From assembly GCF_014898155.1 (NCBI RefSeq), contig NZ_CP062938.1, forward strand, positions 2,418,001 to 2,482,000: a DNA stretch of 64,000 nt, read 5' to 3'. The translations under genes were made by a program, and so were the position numbers. This DNA comes from Bifidobacterium eulemuris. Lineage in GTDB: Bacteria > Actinomycetota > Actinomycetes > Actinomycetales > Bifidobacteriaceae. Shown in pieces: positions 44,033 to 53,809 of the stretch. Position 1 is the first letter of the stretch. Each line of letters starts with the position of its first letter. The notes beneath the pieces were generated by a model. It saw only the letters and a list, made by a program, of their open reading frames with translations. It was not told the origin of the DNA and made no database searches.

Positions 44033-45708
44033 CCATCGCGTTGAATATCGTCCGCCTGCGTTGGGCGCTGACCTTCGCCGCCATGCGCAAATCCGTATGG
44101 CAGACCGTCGGATACGTCGTCTGCCTGGCGATGGGCGCCATGTGCGTCATCGGCGTGGCGGTGGGCGCGTTCGTCCTCGGTTTCGGTCCTGATCTGATGG
44201 GATCGTCGGCGGGCGAGGCTGCCACCGTCGCCCGCGATTACGCGTCGGTGACCCGTTGCGTGGTCGTTATCGTCGCGGCCTGCCTGCTGCTGTTCGTCGC
44301 GGCGATACAACTCATGCTGATCGGCGAGGGATCCTCACTGAGCCCTAAAAAATTCGAATTATATGGCATCGAGGACCGCACGCTGCAGTTCGGTCTGCTG
44401 CTCGCCGGACTCGCCGGAGCCCCTGCCATCGGCGGCACGCTCGCCTTCGCGCTGTGGGCCATGGCCTACCGTTGGATGGGGCCGGTGCCCGTGCTGGTGG
44501 CGGTCGTCGCCGCGCCGCTGGCCGTCGTCACGATGATCAGCATCTCGCGCATGATCATCTCGCTGGCCACCTCGATGGTCACTTCCACGCGTGGTCGGAC
44601 CATGTTCTATATCGTCACGACGGTGGTGTTCATTCTGCTATGCCAGATGCCGAGCATCGTGCTCAACACCAGTGTGGACAACGAAGGCTTCGACACGGCC
44701 GCCCTAATGGCCGGCGGCACGATGCTCGCCGACATTCTGGCTTGGACGCCGCTCGCGGCCGCCTTCCAACTGCCCTTCGACGCCTTTGCCGGCGCGTGGC
44801 TGCCATTGTGCGGCCGTCTCGCCGTGCTTGCGCTCACCTGGGTGGTGTGTTTCATGGTCTGCACTTGGTGCCTGCGCCGCGAACGTCTGGTCGCCGGGCG
44901 CGATGCCGCGACGGCCACGATCAAAGGCATCGGCGCGTTCTCGTGGATGCCCGACTCGCCCTCCGGCGCGATCTCCGCCCGACTGCTTATTTCGATGCGC
45001 CGCGATCCGCGCCTGTCGGTGATGTTCCTCATGCCGCTGCTGTTCGTGGTGATTTTCGGCATTCAGTCGCACGGTCTTTCCGTGATGATCTGGCAGTCGC
45101 TCACCTGGATGGGCCTGTTCATGATGATGATCGAAGGCAACGGCCTGGCCTATGACGGCGGCGGGTTCACCATGCAGGTGCTCGCCGGCGTGCGCGGACG
45201 CGACGACCGCTTCGGCCGCGTGCGTGTCTACGCGACGTTCTCGCTGGTCTACATGCTGATCCTCTCCTTGGGTATCTTCGCGTTCACGGGGGATTGGCGC
45301 ACCGGCGATGGGCTGGCGCTCGGCCTGGTGTGCACCAGCATCGGCATCGGCGTCGTGTTCGCGGGTCTCGGTCTGGCCGAAGTGCTGTCCTGCGTGCTCA
45401 TGTACCCGGTGCCCTCGATCGAGAAACCGTTCTCGTCCCCGCAGGGGCGCATGGCCGCACAGGGATTCTTTCCTTTCGCGCATCTGTTCGGCTCCATCAT
45501 CCTTATGCTGCCGACCGGCATCGTGGCGCTGGTGCTTGGTCTGGCCGTGGGCGATGCCATGGTCATGTTGGCGGGCGTCGCCGTGGCCGCGTTGGTCAAC
45601 GGCGTCGTGGCGTTGCTTGTGGGTTCATGGCTTGGCGGTAAGCTGATGGATGCGCGAATGGTCAAGATCGTCCAGACGCTCGAATCGTTCGCCAGCCTGC
45701 AGAAGTGA
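44029..45708 (+). CDS. ABC transporter permease
   Basis: A 559-residue membrane protein with about twelve to fourteen hydrophobic segments in two halves, joined by a hydrophilic stretch near 285-325, consistent with a full-length permease of the ABC-2-like exporter type. No export-substrate motif is visible. ATG 44029 overlaps the ATPase stop (ATGA), so the pair is translated together. The D,D-carboxypeptidase gene follows after 52 nt, so a link with the cell envelope is conceivable but unproven. Confidence 0.82.
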   Translation: MTIALNIVRLRWALTFAAMRKSVWQTVGYVVCLAMGAMCVIGVAVGAFVLGFGPDLMGSSAGEAATVARDYASVTRCVVVIVAACLLLFVAAIQLMLIGEGSSLSPKKFELYGIEDRTLQFGLLLAGLAGAPAIGGTLAFALWAMAYRWMGPVPVLVAVVAAPLAVVTMISISRMIISLATSMVTSTRGRTMFYIVTTVVFILLCQMPSIVLNTSVDNEGFDTAALMAGGTMLADILAWTPLAAAFQLPFDAFAGAWLPLCGRLAVLALTWVVCFMVCTWCLRRERLVAGRDAATATIKGIGAFSWMPDSPSGAISARLLISMRRDPRLSVMFLMPLLFVVIFGIQSHGLSVMIWQSLTWMGLFMMMIEGNGLAYDGGGFTMQVLAGVRGRDDRFGRVRVYATFSLVYMLILSLGIFAFTGDWRTGDGLALGLVCTSIGIGVVFAGLGLAEVLSCVLMYPVPSIEKPFSSPQGRMAAQGFFPFAHLFGSIILMLPTGIVALVLGLAVGDAMVMLAGVAVAALVNGVVALLVGSWLGGKLMDARMVKIVQTLESFASLQK

Positions 45709-45760
45709 CGCGCTTCGGTGGGCGCAAAGCCCATCGGTTGGAAGACAAGGAGTGCGGCAG

Positions 45761-47239
45761 TTGGCTTTCGAGACGGCGGATCAGCGGCCCGATCGGCCTG
45801 GGACCCAGACCGTGCGCGACATGCGGCGGCGTCGGTGGACCGTTCTGCTGTCGTCGGCGCTCACCGTGGCGTTATGCGTGGGATACGCCGTGGCCGACGT
45901 GTTCGATGTGGCCCCCGGACTGCTGACGCTGCAGCCCGTCTCCGTGCGCGACTATGCCGATCCGTCCGTCGTGCGCGTCGGTGATGGGGTGGTGGGCGAC
46001 CTCGACACGACGAGAACCGTCGACCAGCAGGCCGCCGCCGATCTCATCGAAACGCTGGTCTCCACCGACGGCATTGGAGAAGATCTTTCGGTGATCATCG
46101 CCGACGCCCAAGGCAACGTCGTGGCGCAATACGAGGCGGACACCCCGCGCGAGCCGGCCTCCACCATGAAGACGCTGACCGCGCTCGCCGCCTCCACCAC
46201 TTTGGATATGGCCTCGACCTTCGACACCGAAACCTATCTCATCCAACACGACGACGGCACCGCCACACTGGTGCTCACCGGCAACGGCGACATGCTGCTC
46301 GGCGAAGGCGAAAGCGATTCCGAGCACGTCAACGGGCGCGCCGGATTGGGCACGCTGGCGGCATCGACGGCCTCCGCGCTGGCGCAGCGCGGCATCACCG
46401 CCGTCACGTTGGTCTACGACGACACCCTATTCGGCGATCTGCGCTCGCCCGAGGGCATCGAGGAGAACAACGGCGACCATCTCTACTACACGCCCGTCTC
46501 ATCCATGGCGGTGGATGGCGGACGCCAATGGTCGAGCGCCCTGTCCAAACCCTCCGATCCCGACGATTCCTCGTCGTATCCGCCGCTGTCGCAGACCACC
46601 GCGGCCGATGCGGCCGATGTGTTCGCCGCCCGTCTGGGCGAATATGGCATCACCGTGAACGGGTCGCCCAGTGCGGGAACGACTCCGGACGATCTTTCTC
46701 CGATCGCCAGCGTCTCGTCGGCCACGCTGGGGGAGGTGCTCGCCTTCATGCTGCGCAATTCGGACAACACGCTCGCCGAGGAATTCGGCAGACTGACCGC
46801 TCTCGCGCGCGGCTCCCATAACTCGCCGGCCGGCGCGACGGCCACGGTCGCGGAGGTCCTCCGCGAATTGGGCATCGACACCACCGGTCTGGCGATGGCG
46901 GACTGCTCGGGACTGACCCCCGGCTCCCAAGTGACCGTGCGCACGTTGGCCGCCGTGCAGACGCGCAACCTGACGGTCGGCAACGGTGCCTCCGCCGCCG
47001 AAGGCCTGTCCATCGCCGGTCTGGTCGGCACCGCGCGCGCCCGATACACCGACGAGGCGGCTGCCGGACTGCTGCGGGTGAAAACCGGAAGTCTCGGCAC
47101 GGTCACCTCGATGGCCGGCAACGTCTCGCGGACCGGCGGCGGCGCGCTCTCCTTCGCCGTGGTCGTCAACGATCCCACGGATTACGCGGCCGCGCGTTCA
47201 GCGATCGACGTGTTCGTAACCGCTTTGGCCGGGTTGTGA
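45761..47239 (+). CDS. dacB: D-alanyl-D-alanine carboxypeptidase/endopeptidase, PBP4 family
   Basis: A class C penicillin-binding protein (peptidase S13) that trims peptidoglycan cross-links or pentapeptides outside the membrane. The 492-residue product has an N-terminal membrane segment (about 27-48), the SxxK motif STMK (Ser134, Lys137), SDN (334-336) and KTG (441-443). The TTG start at 45761 is chosen because AAGGAG lies 8 nt before it; no ATG upstream has such a site. It precedes tilS by 3 nt, and the order dacB-tilS-hpt-ftsH is typical of actinobacteria. Confidence 0.93.
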   Translation: MAFETADQRPDRPGTQTVRDMRRRRWTVLLSSALTVALCVGYAVADVFDVAPGLLTLQPVSVRDYADPSVVRVGDGVVGDLDTTRTVDQQAAADLIETLVSTDGIGEDLSVIIADAQGNVVAQYEADTPREPASTMKTLTALAASTTLDMASTFDTETYLIQHDDGTATLVLTGNGDMLLGEGESDSEHVNGRAGLGTLAASTASALAQRGITAVTLVYDDTLFGDLRSPEGIEENNGDHLYYTPVSSMAVDGGRQWSSALSKPSDPDDSSSYPPLSQTTAADAADVFAARLGEYGITVNGSPSAGTTPDDLSPIASVSSATLGEVLAFMLRNSDNTLAEEFGRLTALARGSHNSPAGATATVAEVLRELGIDTTGLAMADCSGLTPGSQVTVRTLAAVQTRNLTVGNGASAAEGLSIAGLVGTARARYTDEAAAGLLRVKTGSLGTVTSMAGNVSRTGGGALSFAVVVNDPTDYAAARSAIDVFVTALAGL

Positions 47240-47242
47240 GCC

Positions 47243-48397
47243 ATGGTGTATTCCGCACGTCTGCGACACGCCATCGGCCTGCTGCGTTCATCGCTGGAAC
47301 AGGCCGGACTGGGCCTGCAATCGCCCCGCTTCGCCGAACATGGCGAACACGAGCCGGATCCGGACGCGCCCATCGTGCTGGTCGCCTGCTCCGGAGGCCG
47401 GGATTCGACGGCTCTGGCCGCGGTGGCGCTGCGGGTGTGCGCCTCGCTGGGACTGCGTTGCGGCGCCGTGGTCGTCGACCATGGCCTGCAGGCGGATTCG
47501 GCGCGGGTGGCGCGTGAGACGGCCGACCGTTGCCGTGCGCTGGGATTGTCGCCGGTATCCGTGCGTACGGTCGAGGTGACGCCCGACGGCGAAGGCATGG
47601 AGTCCGCCGCCCGCAAGGCGCGGTATGCCGCATTGATCGACGAGGCGCGTTCATGCGCCCCCCGCAGTGTGGTCGCGCTGGCCCATACGCGCGACGACCA
47701 AGCCGAAACCGTGCTGATGGGGTTGCTGCGCTCCGGCGGTGTGGACGCGCTCGCCGGCATGCCCCCGCGTTTCGACCGCGGCGGCGTCACCTTCCTGCGG
47801 CCGTGGCTGGCCATGTCCCGCGCGGATACCACCGGCATCTGCGAGGATCTGGATCTGGAGTACTGGGACGATCCGACCAACGGCGATGACGCGGTCAGAC
47901 GCGGGCACGGCGACGGGGAAGCGGGCGGCGAGCGGACGGTGCTTTCGCGAAGCGACGCCGAACTGCCCCGCGATTATCCGTTGCGCTCACGCGTACGCCA
48001 TGATCTCATCCCCTATATCGAACGATTCTCCGATGCCGACATCGTGGGGCATCTGGCCGAAGGGGCGAATCAGGCGCGCCTAGACAGGGACTGTCTGGAC
48101 GATCTGGCCGACCGGTTGGCTCAGCGGTGCGTGATCTGGCACGCCGTCGAAGGCGAGGCGGTGCGTTTCGACGCGCGTGCGCTCGCCGAAGCGCATCCGG
48201 CGATCCGCAGGCGTGTGGTCGCGCACGCGCTGTCCCGCGCCGGCATCGCCTGCTCCATGAAGCAGGTCGAGGCCATCGACGCGCTGGTCGGCGACTGGCA
48301 TGGCCAGGGGGGTGTGGCGCTTCCCAGAGGATATTCAGCGAACCGCAAGAAACACGTCATTCGTGTGTGCCAAGATGGAGCGCATGCGAATCGCTGA
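47243..48397 (+). CDS. tilS: tRNA(Ile)-lysidine synthase
   Basis: TilS converts C34 of tRNA-Ile(CAU) to lysidine with ATP, so the tRNA reads AUA and is charged with isoleucine. The PP-loop motif is SGGRDST (about residues 50-56), followed by VVVDHGLQ and LAHTRDDQAET, both conserved in the family. The 384-residue length fits actinobacterial TilS with a short C-terminal domain. ATG 47243 comes 3 nt after the dacB stop. The 3' end overlaps the hpt start by 23 nt. Confidence 0.93.
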   Translation: MVYSARLRHAIGLLRSSLEQAGLGLQSPRFAEHGEHEPDPDAPIVLVACSGGRDSTALAAVALRVCASLGLRCGAVVVDHGLQADSARVARETADRCRALGLSPVSVRTVEVTPDGEGMESAARKARYAALIDEARSCAPRSVVALAHTRDDQAETVLMGLLRSGGVDALAGMPPRFDRGGVTFLRPWLAMSRADTTGICEDLDLEYWDDPTNGDDAVRRGHGDGEAGGERTVLSRSDAELPRDYPLRSRVRHDLIPYIERFSDADIVGHLAEGANQARLDRDCLDDLADRLAQRCVIWHAVEGEAVRFDARALAEAHPAIRRRVVAHALSRAGIACSMKQVEAIDALVGDWHGQGGVALPRGYSANRKKHVIRVCQDGAHANR

Positions 48398-48947
48398 TGT
48401 GGAGGAGTGCATTGACCATGAGCTGGTCAGTGCGGAACAGATTGATACCATAATCCGTCAGGCCGCGGCGCGCGTAAGCGACGACTACCGAGACAAGGAT
48501 CCGTTGCTGGTGGCGGTGCTGAAGGGGGCCGTGAACACGCTGGCCGCCTTCTCGCAAGCCATGAGCATCCCCGCCCAGATGGACTTCATGAGCCTGTCGA
48601 GCTATGGCGCGGGAGTCACGTCGAGCGGCACCGTCACCGTGCGGCAGGACCTGTCCGTCGATGTTCGCGGCCGGCACATTCTGATCGTCGAGGATATTGT
48701 GGATTCAGGACGCACGCTCGCCTGGCTGGTCGAGGAGCTCAAATCGCGCGGTGCCGCCTCGGTCGAGGTGTTCGCGCTGCTGAGCAAGCCCTCGCGCCGC
48801 GAAGTGGACGTGAACGTGAAATACAGCGGCTACGAGATTCCGGACGAATTCGTGGTCGGATTCGGTCTCGATTATGACGAGCGATTCCGCAACCTCGACT
48901 CGATCGCGGTGCTCAAGCCGTCCGTATACCAAGGAGAACAAGCATGA
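48375..48947 (+). CDS. hpt: Hypoxanthine phosphoribosyltransferase
   Basis: Hpt salvages hypoxanthine and guanine with PRPP. The 190-residue protein shows [12 protein letters not shown], the mobile loop SLSSYGAGV and the PRPP-binding [14 protein letters not shown]. The start lies within the end of tilS. ATG 48375 (MERMRIAD) and ATG 48384 (MRIADVEE) are both possible; GGAG lies 3 nt before the second. The stop overlaps the ftsH ATG by 4 bp. Confidence 0.94.
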   Translation: MERMRIADVEECIDHELVSAEQIDTIIRQAAARVSDDYRDKDPLLVAVLKGAVNTLAAFSQAMSIPAQMDFMSLSSYGAGVTSSGTVTVRQDLSVDVRGRHILIVEDIVDSGRTLAWLVEELKSRGAASVEVFALLSKPSRREVDVNVKYSGYEIPDEFVVGFGLDYDERFRNLDSIAVLKPSVYQGEQA

Positions 48948-51052
48948 CCTTCCCTCAAGGACCCGGCCAATCCGGCAACGGGAATTCGCCCAACGGCGGC
49001 AACAACCGCAATAACGGCAACCCGTTCACCAACCCGTTCAACCGCGCAAACAACGACGGCAACGGCAACAAGCGGGGCAACTCCAACGAACCCAAGCCTT
49101 TCTGGCAGTCGCCATGGCTGTGGGGCGTGGTGCTGGTGATGCTCAGTGTGCTCATGTTCCAGATGTTCGCCGGCTCCAGCACCCGCACCATCGACACCAA
49201 GGACGGCTTCGAGCTGATCCAAAGCGGCCAGGCCACCTACGCCGAGATCACCGACAACCGGCAGCAGGTGCGGTTGGAGCTGAGCAGCGACTTCACCAAA
49301 ACCGACCCCGACACCGGTCGTGAGGTGAACTACGGCAAGGACGTGCAGTTCTACTACACCTTCGCGCAGGGCTCCCAACTGGCGCAGATGGTCGAGGAGG
49401 CCAACCTGTCGAAGGGTTGGACCTCGAATATCGCGCAGACCAGCGTGGTCAGCTACCTGCTGTCCTCACTGCTGCCCTTCCTCATCATCTTCGGCCTGTT
49501 CTGGTTCCTGATGAGCCGTATGGGCGGCGCCTCCGGCATGTTCGGCATGGGGGGCAAGAAGAACGCGGGCAAGCTGCTCGAAGGCCAGACCCCGACCACC
49601 AAGTTCGCCGACGTGGCCGGCGAGGACGAGGCCGTGGCCGAGGTCGAGGAGATCAAGGACTTTTTGAAGGATCCGTCCAAGTACAAGGCGCTGGGCGCGC
49701 GCATCCCGCGCGGCGTGCTGTTGTACGGCCCTCCCGGCACCGGCAAGACGCTGCTCGCGCGCGCCATCGCAGGTGAGGCCGGCGTGCCCTTCTATTCGAT
49801 GGCCGGCTCCGACTTCGTCGAGATGTTCGTCGGTTTGGGTGCCTCCCGTGTGCGTGACCTGTTCGAAGAGGCGAAGAAGAACGCCCCGGCCATCATCTTC
49901 ATCGATGAGATCGACGCCGTCGGCCGCAAGCGTGGCTCCGGCATGGGCGGTGGCCACGACGAACGCGAGCAGACGCTCAACCAGCTGCTCGTCGAGATGG
50001 ACGGCTTCAACAACGACACCAACCTCATCATCATCGCTGCCACGAACCGCCCCGATGTGCTCGATCCGGCCCTGCTGCGTCCGGGACGCTTCGACCGCCA
50101 GGTGGGCGTCGCCGCCCCCGATCTGGAAGGCCGCGAGGCGATTCTGAAGGTGCACGCCAAGGGCAAGCCCTTCGTGCCGGACGTCGACCTGCACACCATC
50201 GCCGTGCGTACGCCGGGCTTCACCGGCGCCGATTTGGCCAACGTGCTCAACGAGGCCGCGCTGCTGTGCGCCCGCGCCGGCGCACAGCTCATCGACAACC
50301 GCGCCATCGACGAGGCCATCGACCGTGTGCAGGCCGGTCCGAAGAAGCAGTCGAAGGGCATGGCCCTCGAGGAGCTGCGCAACACCGCCTACCATGAGGG
50401 TGGCCACGCGCTTGTCGCGGCCGCGCTCAACGACACCGATCCGGTGACCAAGGTGACGATTCTGCCGCGAGGCCGCGCGCTCGGCTACACGGCCGTGATG
50501 CCCACCGCCGACCGCTACTCGCAGTCGCGCAACCAGCTGCTCGACCAGATGGCCTATGCGATGGGTGGCCGCACCGCCGAGGAGATCGTCTTCCACGATC
50601 CGACCACCGGCGCTTCGAACGATATCGAGAAGGCGACGAAGATCGCCCGCACCATGGTCGTCGAATACGGCTTCTCCGCCAAGCTCGGCGCGATCAAGTG
50701 GGCGGACGACGACGATCAGACCACGGTGATGGACGGACTCGCCCCGCGCAAGTATTCCGACCGCACCGCCGAGGTCATCGACGACGAGGTGCTGAAGCTG
50801 GTGGAGACCGCGCACACCGAGGCGTGGACCATCATCAACGACAACCGCGACGTGCTCGACGAACTCGTGCGGCAGCTGCTCGTCAAGGAGACTCTGAACG
50901 AGAAGGAACTGGCCGCGATTTTCGCGAACATCAAGAAGGCACCGAAGCGCGAGGTGTGGCTCTCCGACGAGCGCCGACCCGATTCGGACAAACCTCCGGT
51001 CGAGATTCCCGAGTCGCTCAAGCGCTCGGTGGGTATGAAGCCGGGCGAGTGA
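48944..51052 (+). CDS. ftsH: ATP-dependent zinc metalloprotease FtsH
   Basis: FtsH is a membrane AAA+ protease that degrades misfolded membrane proteins and regulators. The 702-residue protein has an Asn/Gly-rich N-terminus (about 1-52), a first membrane segment (about 55-75), an extracytoplasmic domain, a second membrane segment (about 168-190), Walker A GPPGTGKT (about 262-269), Walker [10 protein letters not shown], the SRH region [18 protein letters not shown] and the zinc site HEGGH (about 484-488). AAGGAG is 6 nt before the ATG. A 30-nt hairpin follows the stop and separates it from the folK-like gene. Confidence 0.97.
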   Translation: MTFPQGPGQSGNGNSPNGGNNRNNGNPFTNPFNRANNDGNGNKRGNSNEPKPFWQSPWLWGVVLVMLSVLMFQMFAGSSTRTIDTKDGFELIQSGQATYAEITDNRQQVRLELSSDFTKTDPDTGREVNYGKDVQFYYTFAQGSQLAQMVEEANLSKGWTSNIAQTSVVSYLLSSLLPFLIIFGLFWFLMSRMGGASGMFGMGGKKNAGKLLEGQTPTTKFADVAGEDEAVAEVEEIKDFLKDPSKYKALGARIPRGVLLYGPPGTGKTLLARAIAGEAGVPFYSMAGSDFVEMFVGLGASRVRDLFEEAKKNAPAIIFIDEIDAVGRKRGSGMGGGHDEREQTLNQLLVEMDGFNNDTNLIIIAATNRPDVLDPALLRPGRFDRQVGVAAPDLEGREAILKVHAKGKPFVPDVDLHTIAVRTPGFTGADLANVLNEAALLCARAGAQLIDNRAIDEAIDRVQAGPKKQSKGMALEELRNTAYHEGGHALVAAALNDTDPVTKVTILPRGRALGYTAVMPTADRYSQSRNQLLDQMAYAMGGRTAEEIVFHDPTTGASNDIEKATKIARTMVVEYGFSAKLGAIKWADDDDQTTVMDGLAPRKYSDRTAEVIDDEVLKLVETAHTEAWTIINDNRDVLDELVRQLLVKETLNEKELAAIFANIKKAPKREVWLSDERRPDSDKPPVEIPESLKRSVGMKPGE

Positions 51053-51066
51053 TCGCAGACGACAAC

Positions 51067-51096
51067 CAGGGGGCGTGCCGTGCGGCAGGCCCCCTG
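51067..51096 (+). terminator. Hairpin between ftsH and the folK-like gene
   Basis: CAGGGGGC pairs with GCCCCCTG (8 bp) with an inner GCC/GGC stem. No T-tract follows. It may reduce read-through from ftsH into the following gene. Confidence 0.6.
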
Positions 51097-51114
51097 CCAT
51101 ATGGGGAGAAGATC

Positions 51115-51912
51115 GTGACGAATACCGAACATCAGGAACTCGACGCCGAGGTGACGCTGCGTCTGACCCCGCGGCAGGCGCAGCGTCTCGCCTCGGGTGC
51201 GCATGTGGACGTTATCGTGCGTGACGCCGACGGCGGGTTCGTGGCCTTCGCGCATGACGTCGATGTGCGGGTCGACGGCATCGACGGTTTTGACGGCGGC
51301 GACCGTATCGACCGTATCGACCGTATCGACGGCGGCGACGTGTCCCCGCAGACGCGTGGCTTCGACACCCGTGCCGCCACCCCCACCGAAAGCGGTGAGA
51401 ACGGTCTGCCGAACGACGGAGCGGCCGTCGTCTCCCGCAGAGCCGTCATCTCCCTGGACAGCGTCTCCCCACGGGCCGAAGCGATATTCCGCGCGGCGAT
51501 CGTCGCGATCGACGGCATCCCCGGCAATCAGGTGGAGGGTATCTCGCCGCTCTACCATGTCAGCGGCGTCACCGGACCGGACGCGATGGCCGCCGTCATC
51601 CAAATCACCACCCGGATGAGCGCGCGCGAACTCATCAGCGTGCTCGGCGCGGTGGAGGCGTCCCATGAGGGCGCGGTGGACCTGGATCTGGTGGATATGG
51701 AAGGCGTGCGTTCCGACGAGCCGGACTGCCGCGTGCCGTGGCCCTCGGCCCGCGAACATGCGGGTGTGCTGGCCCCTTGGCTCGATATGGATCCCAACGC
51801 CGAATTGGGAGGCGACCCGGTCTCCTTCCTGCTGGCGATGGCCCCCGACTCGGGATTCGTTGGCATGCTCAGCGACAATTGGATTCTCGGAGCGCAAGGA
51901 TTGATCGACTGA
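51115..51912 (+). CDS. Degenerate HPPK (FolK) homologue, probably inactive
   Basis: Residues about 108-250 align with 6-hydroxymethyl-7,8-dihydropterin pyrophosphokinase: AVISLDSVSPRAEAIF, ISPLYHVSGVTGPDAMAAV, MSARELISVLGAVEASH, LDLDLVDMEG and VLAPWLDMDPNAEL. Key features are missing. The usual GSNLGDR start is DSVSPRA, the conserved Asn before AAV is lost, and the Arg-rich loop with WGPRTLDLD is deleted so that ASHEGAV runs straight into DLDL (189-192). The His of the VPH motif is Trp. The N-terminal about 105 residues match nothing I know and carry a 9-bp tandem repeat (DRI units). The GTG at 51115 follows GGGGAGA. It occupies the folate slot between ftsH and the DUF3180 gene, where folE, folP and folB are absent. 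Confidence 0.75.
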   Translation: MTNTEHQELDAEVTLRLTPRQAQRLASGAHVDVIVRDADGGFVAFAHDVDVRVDGIDGFDGGDRIDRIDRIDGGDVSPQTRGFDTRAATPTESGENGLPNDGAAVVSRRAVISLDSVSPRAEAIFRAAIVAIDGIPGNQVEGISPLYHVSGVTGPDAMAAVIQITTRMSARELISVLGAVEASHEGAVDLDLVDMEGVRSDEPDCRVPWPSAREHAGVLAPWLDMDPNAELGGDPVSFLLAMAPDSGFVGMLSDNWILGAQGLID

Positions 51913-51991
51913 ACGCATGCCGGACGGTCGGTTCCAGCCGGCCCGCCCCATCCTTGGAGACGGGAGCCGGCGTTGGAATGAAGGAGAACAT

Positions 51992-52528
51992 ATGAACGCA
52001 CGACGTACCCCATGGTGGTATTACCTGATCGCCATCGTGCTCGGCCTGATGGGCGGCGCCGGCATCGCCGTCTACGACGAGCGTTCCGGCGCGTCGTTGC
52101 TCGGCGCGCCCTGGTTCGTTTCCGTGCTGCTGGCCGTGTTGGGGATCATCGTGCTCGTGCTGGCCCTGCAGGTGCACAAATACGCCACCACCGATCCCCG
52201 TAAGCGGCCGAACACGTTTGTGAATCCCACGCTGGCCGTATACACGCTGGTGCTGGCCAAAGCCTTGGGACTCGCAGGCGCGGCGCTCGCCGGATGGTAT
52301 GGCGGCCAGGCGCTGCTGTCCATCGCGCATATGGAGGCGGACTATTACACGCAGGTCGTGCTCGAATGCGCGTTCGCCGTGGTGGTCTGTCTGGCCGATA
52401 TGGTGATCGGCATCGTGGGGGAGTGGCTGTGCCAGTTGCCTCCCACCGAAGGCGCGGAGCATCCCAAAATGAAGAAGGCGGCCAGAGACCGCCGGATGGC
52501 CGGTGCCGTCTCCAAATCCGCCGACTGA
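51992..52528 (+). CDS. DUF3180 family membrane protein
   Basis: A 178-residue protein with four hydrophobic segments (about 8-28, 36-58, 88-112, 128-150) and a basic C-terminus (KMKKAARDRR). DUF3180 genes are characteristically the last gene of the actinobacterial ftsH-folate cluster; their function is unknown. AAGGAG lies 5 nt before the ATG. It converges on tesB with 7 nt between the stop codons. Confidence 0.85.
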   Translation: MNARRTPWWYYLIAIVLGLMGGAGIAVYDERSGASLLGAPWFVSVLLAVLGIIVLVLALQVHKYATTDPRKRPNTFVNPTLAVYTLVLAKALGLAGAALAGWYGGQALLSIAHMEADYYTQVVLECAFAVVVCLADMVIGIVGEWLCQLPPTEGAEHPKMKKAARDRRMAGAVSKSAD

Positions 52529-52535
52529 CGGCGTA

Positions 52536-53441
52536 TTACTGCTGCGGAACGCGGATCATGGCCTCCTGGGCCATCGCCGCCACCAGCTCGCCATCGCGCG
52601 AATAGACCTTCGCCGTGCCCAGGCCGCGGCCGTGCGCGGCGGTCGGCGTGTCCTGCACGTACAGATGCCACTGGTTGATGTCGATATCGCGGTACCACCA
52701 CATCGAATGGTCGATCGAGGCGTAGGAGATGCCCGGCGTGGAGATGCTCAATCCGGCGCGGCGCAGCACCGGCTCCATCATCACCTGGTCGCATTCCATC
52801 GCGAGGATCGCGCGATGCATCACCTGCGGCGCGTCCGCCGTGCCGTCCACCTTCATCCACACCATCTGCTTGCCGGAATCACGCTTCGCGGACTCATTGT
52901 CGGCACCCAGCATGATCGTGGGCGTCACGTGACGGATGTCGAACGGTGACTTTTGCGCGTAATAGTTCGCGAACGGGGAATGCTCGGCGTACGGGGCCAT
53001 GAGCTCCTTGGCGCTGGTCAGGGTTTCGGGTGCCGGAACGTCGGCGGGCATGGGATCGGCGAATTCCACGCCGGACTGTCCGCTCTCCTGGAAGCTGGCG
53101 ATCGCGGTGAGGATCGGCCCCTCGGCCTGCGTCACGTTCACCCGCCTCGCGGAGAACGAGCGGCCGTCGCGCAGCGTTTCGACGTCGAACAGCAGATCCT
53201 GGCGGATGTCGCCGGCCGCGATGAAGTAGCCGTGGATCGAATGCGGCAGGCGGCTCGGAGAGACGGTTTTCGCCGCGGCCATCATCGCCTGCGCGATCAC
53301 CTGGCCGCCGTAGACGCGGCCGGTGGGGAAGTAGAGGCTTTCGCCGTTGACGTACGTGTGGTTGCGGTAATCGGAGGGCCTTCCCAACCGCAGCACGTTC
53401 ACCAGATGGTCCAGAGGTGTGGTCGTGGCGGTATCGGTCAT
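52536..53441 (-). CDS. tesB: Acyl-CoA thioesterase II
   Basis: TesB hydrolyses acyl-CoA to free fatty acid and CoA. The 301-residue double hot-dog protein shows GRVYGGQVIAQA in the first repeat, SIHGYFIAAGD, and in the second repeat ASIDHSMWWYRD (catalytic Asp region) and WHLYVQDTPTAAHGRGL (Thr/Gln region). GAGGAG lies 5 nt before the ATG at 53441. The gene stands alone on the minus strand. Confidence 0.93.
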   Translation of the reverse strand: MTDTATTTPLDHLVNVLRLGRPSDYRNHTYVNGESLYFPTGRVYGGQVIAQAMMAAAKTVSPSRLPHSIHGYFIAAGDIRQDLLFDVETLRDGRSFSARRVNVTQAEGPILTAIASFQESGQSGVEFADPMPADVPAPETLTSAKELMAPYAEHSPFANYYAQKSPFDIRHVTPTIMLGADNESAKRDSGKQMVWMKVDGTADAPQVMHRAILAMECDQVMMEPVLRRAGLSISTPGISYASIDHSMWWYRDIDINQWHLYVQDTPTAAHGRGLGTAKVYSRDGELVAAMAQEAMIRVPQQ

Positions 53442-53719
53442 AATCTCCTCGATTCTTGGAGCGCGCTGGGAGCGCCGGTGGTGTTCAATCCTGCTGAGCA
53501 GTTTAGCGTCCGTAAGTAACCGTATTCGTCAGGGAATGTAACGAATCATCATAATCCGTCATTCGAGGGTGCTCCACTCTGCCGTGCATGCTTGCCCCGA
53601 CGCGCATGTTTCCTAGCTTCGCCGTGCTCCCGTCATGCGTACGCGTCGTGCCGGAAGCGCCGGTCCGTCGAATCCTGCGGTGTGTGAGGGTGGGGCTGTG
53701 ACGGGTGACGGATATGCAA
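53442..53719. other. Intergenic region upstream of tesB, no gene seen
   Basis: The stretch between tesB and the ettA terminator carries no convincing coding frame and no RNA gene. On the minus strand TAAACT near 53500 could be a tesB -10. Its central part is poorer in G+C than the surrounding genes, as expected for a promoter. Confidence 0.4.
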
Positions 53720-53749
53720 AGGCCGTCGGAACGATGGTTCCGGCGGCCT
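53720..53749 (-). terminator. Terminator of ettA, possibly bidirectional
   Basis: AGGCCGTCGGAAC and GTTCCGGCGGCCT pair over 13 bp (one wobble) with a GATG loop, 60 nt beyond the ettA stop. TTTT follows on the plus strand and TTT on the minus strand. Confidence 0.8.
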
Positions 53750-53809
53750 GTTTTGCGTTCTTCGGCTCTCGGCTTACGGCTTCGGATCGAAAGCCGGTCG
53801 ACACAACGG

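Noticed and set aside
50698-51114. Upstream extension of the folK-like frame inside ftsH
   Set aside because: The frame is open by chance inside ftsH; the GTG at 51115 has a ribosome-binding site and the extension has Arg-rich shadow composition.
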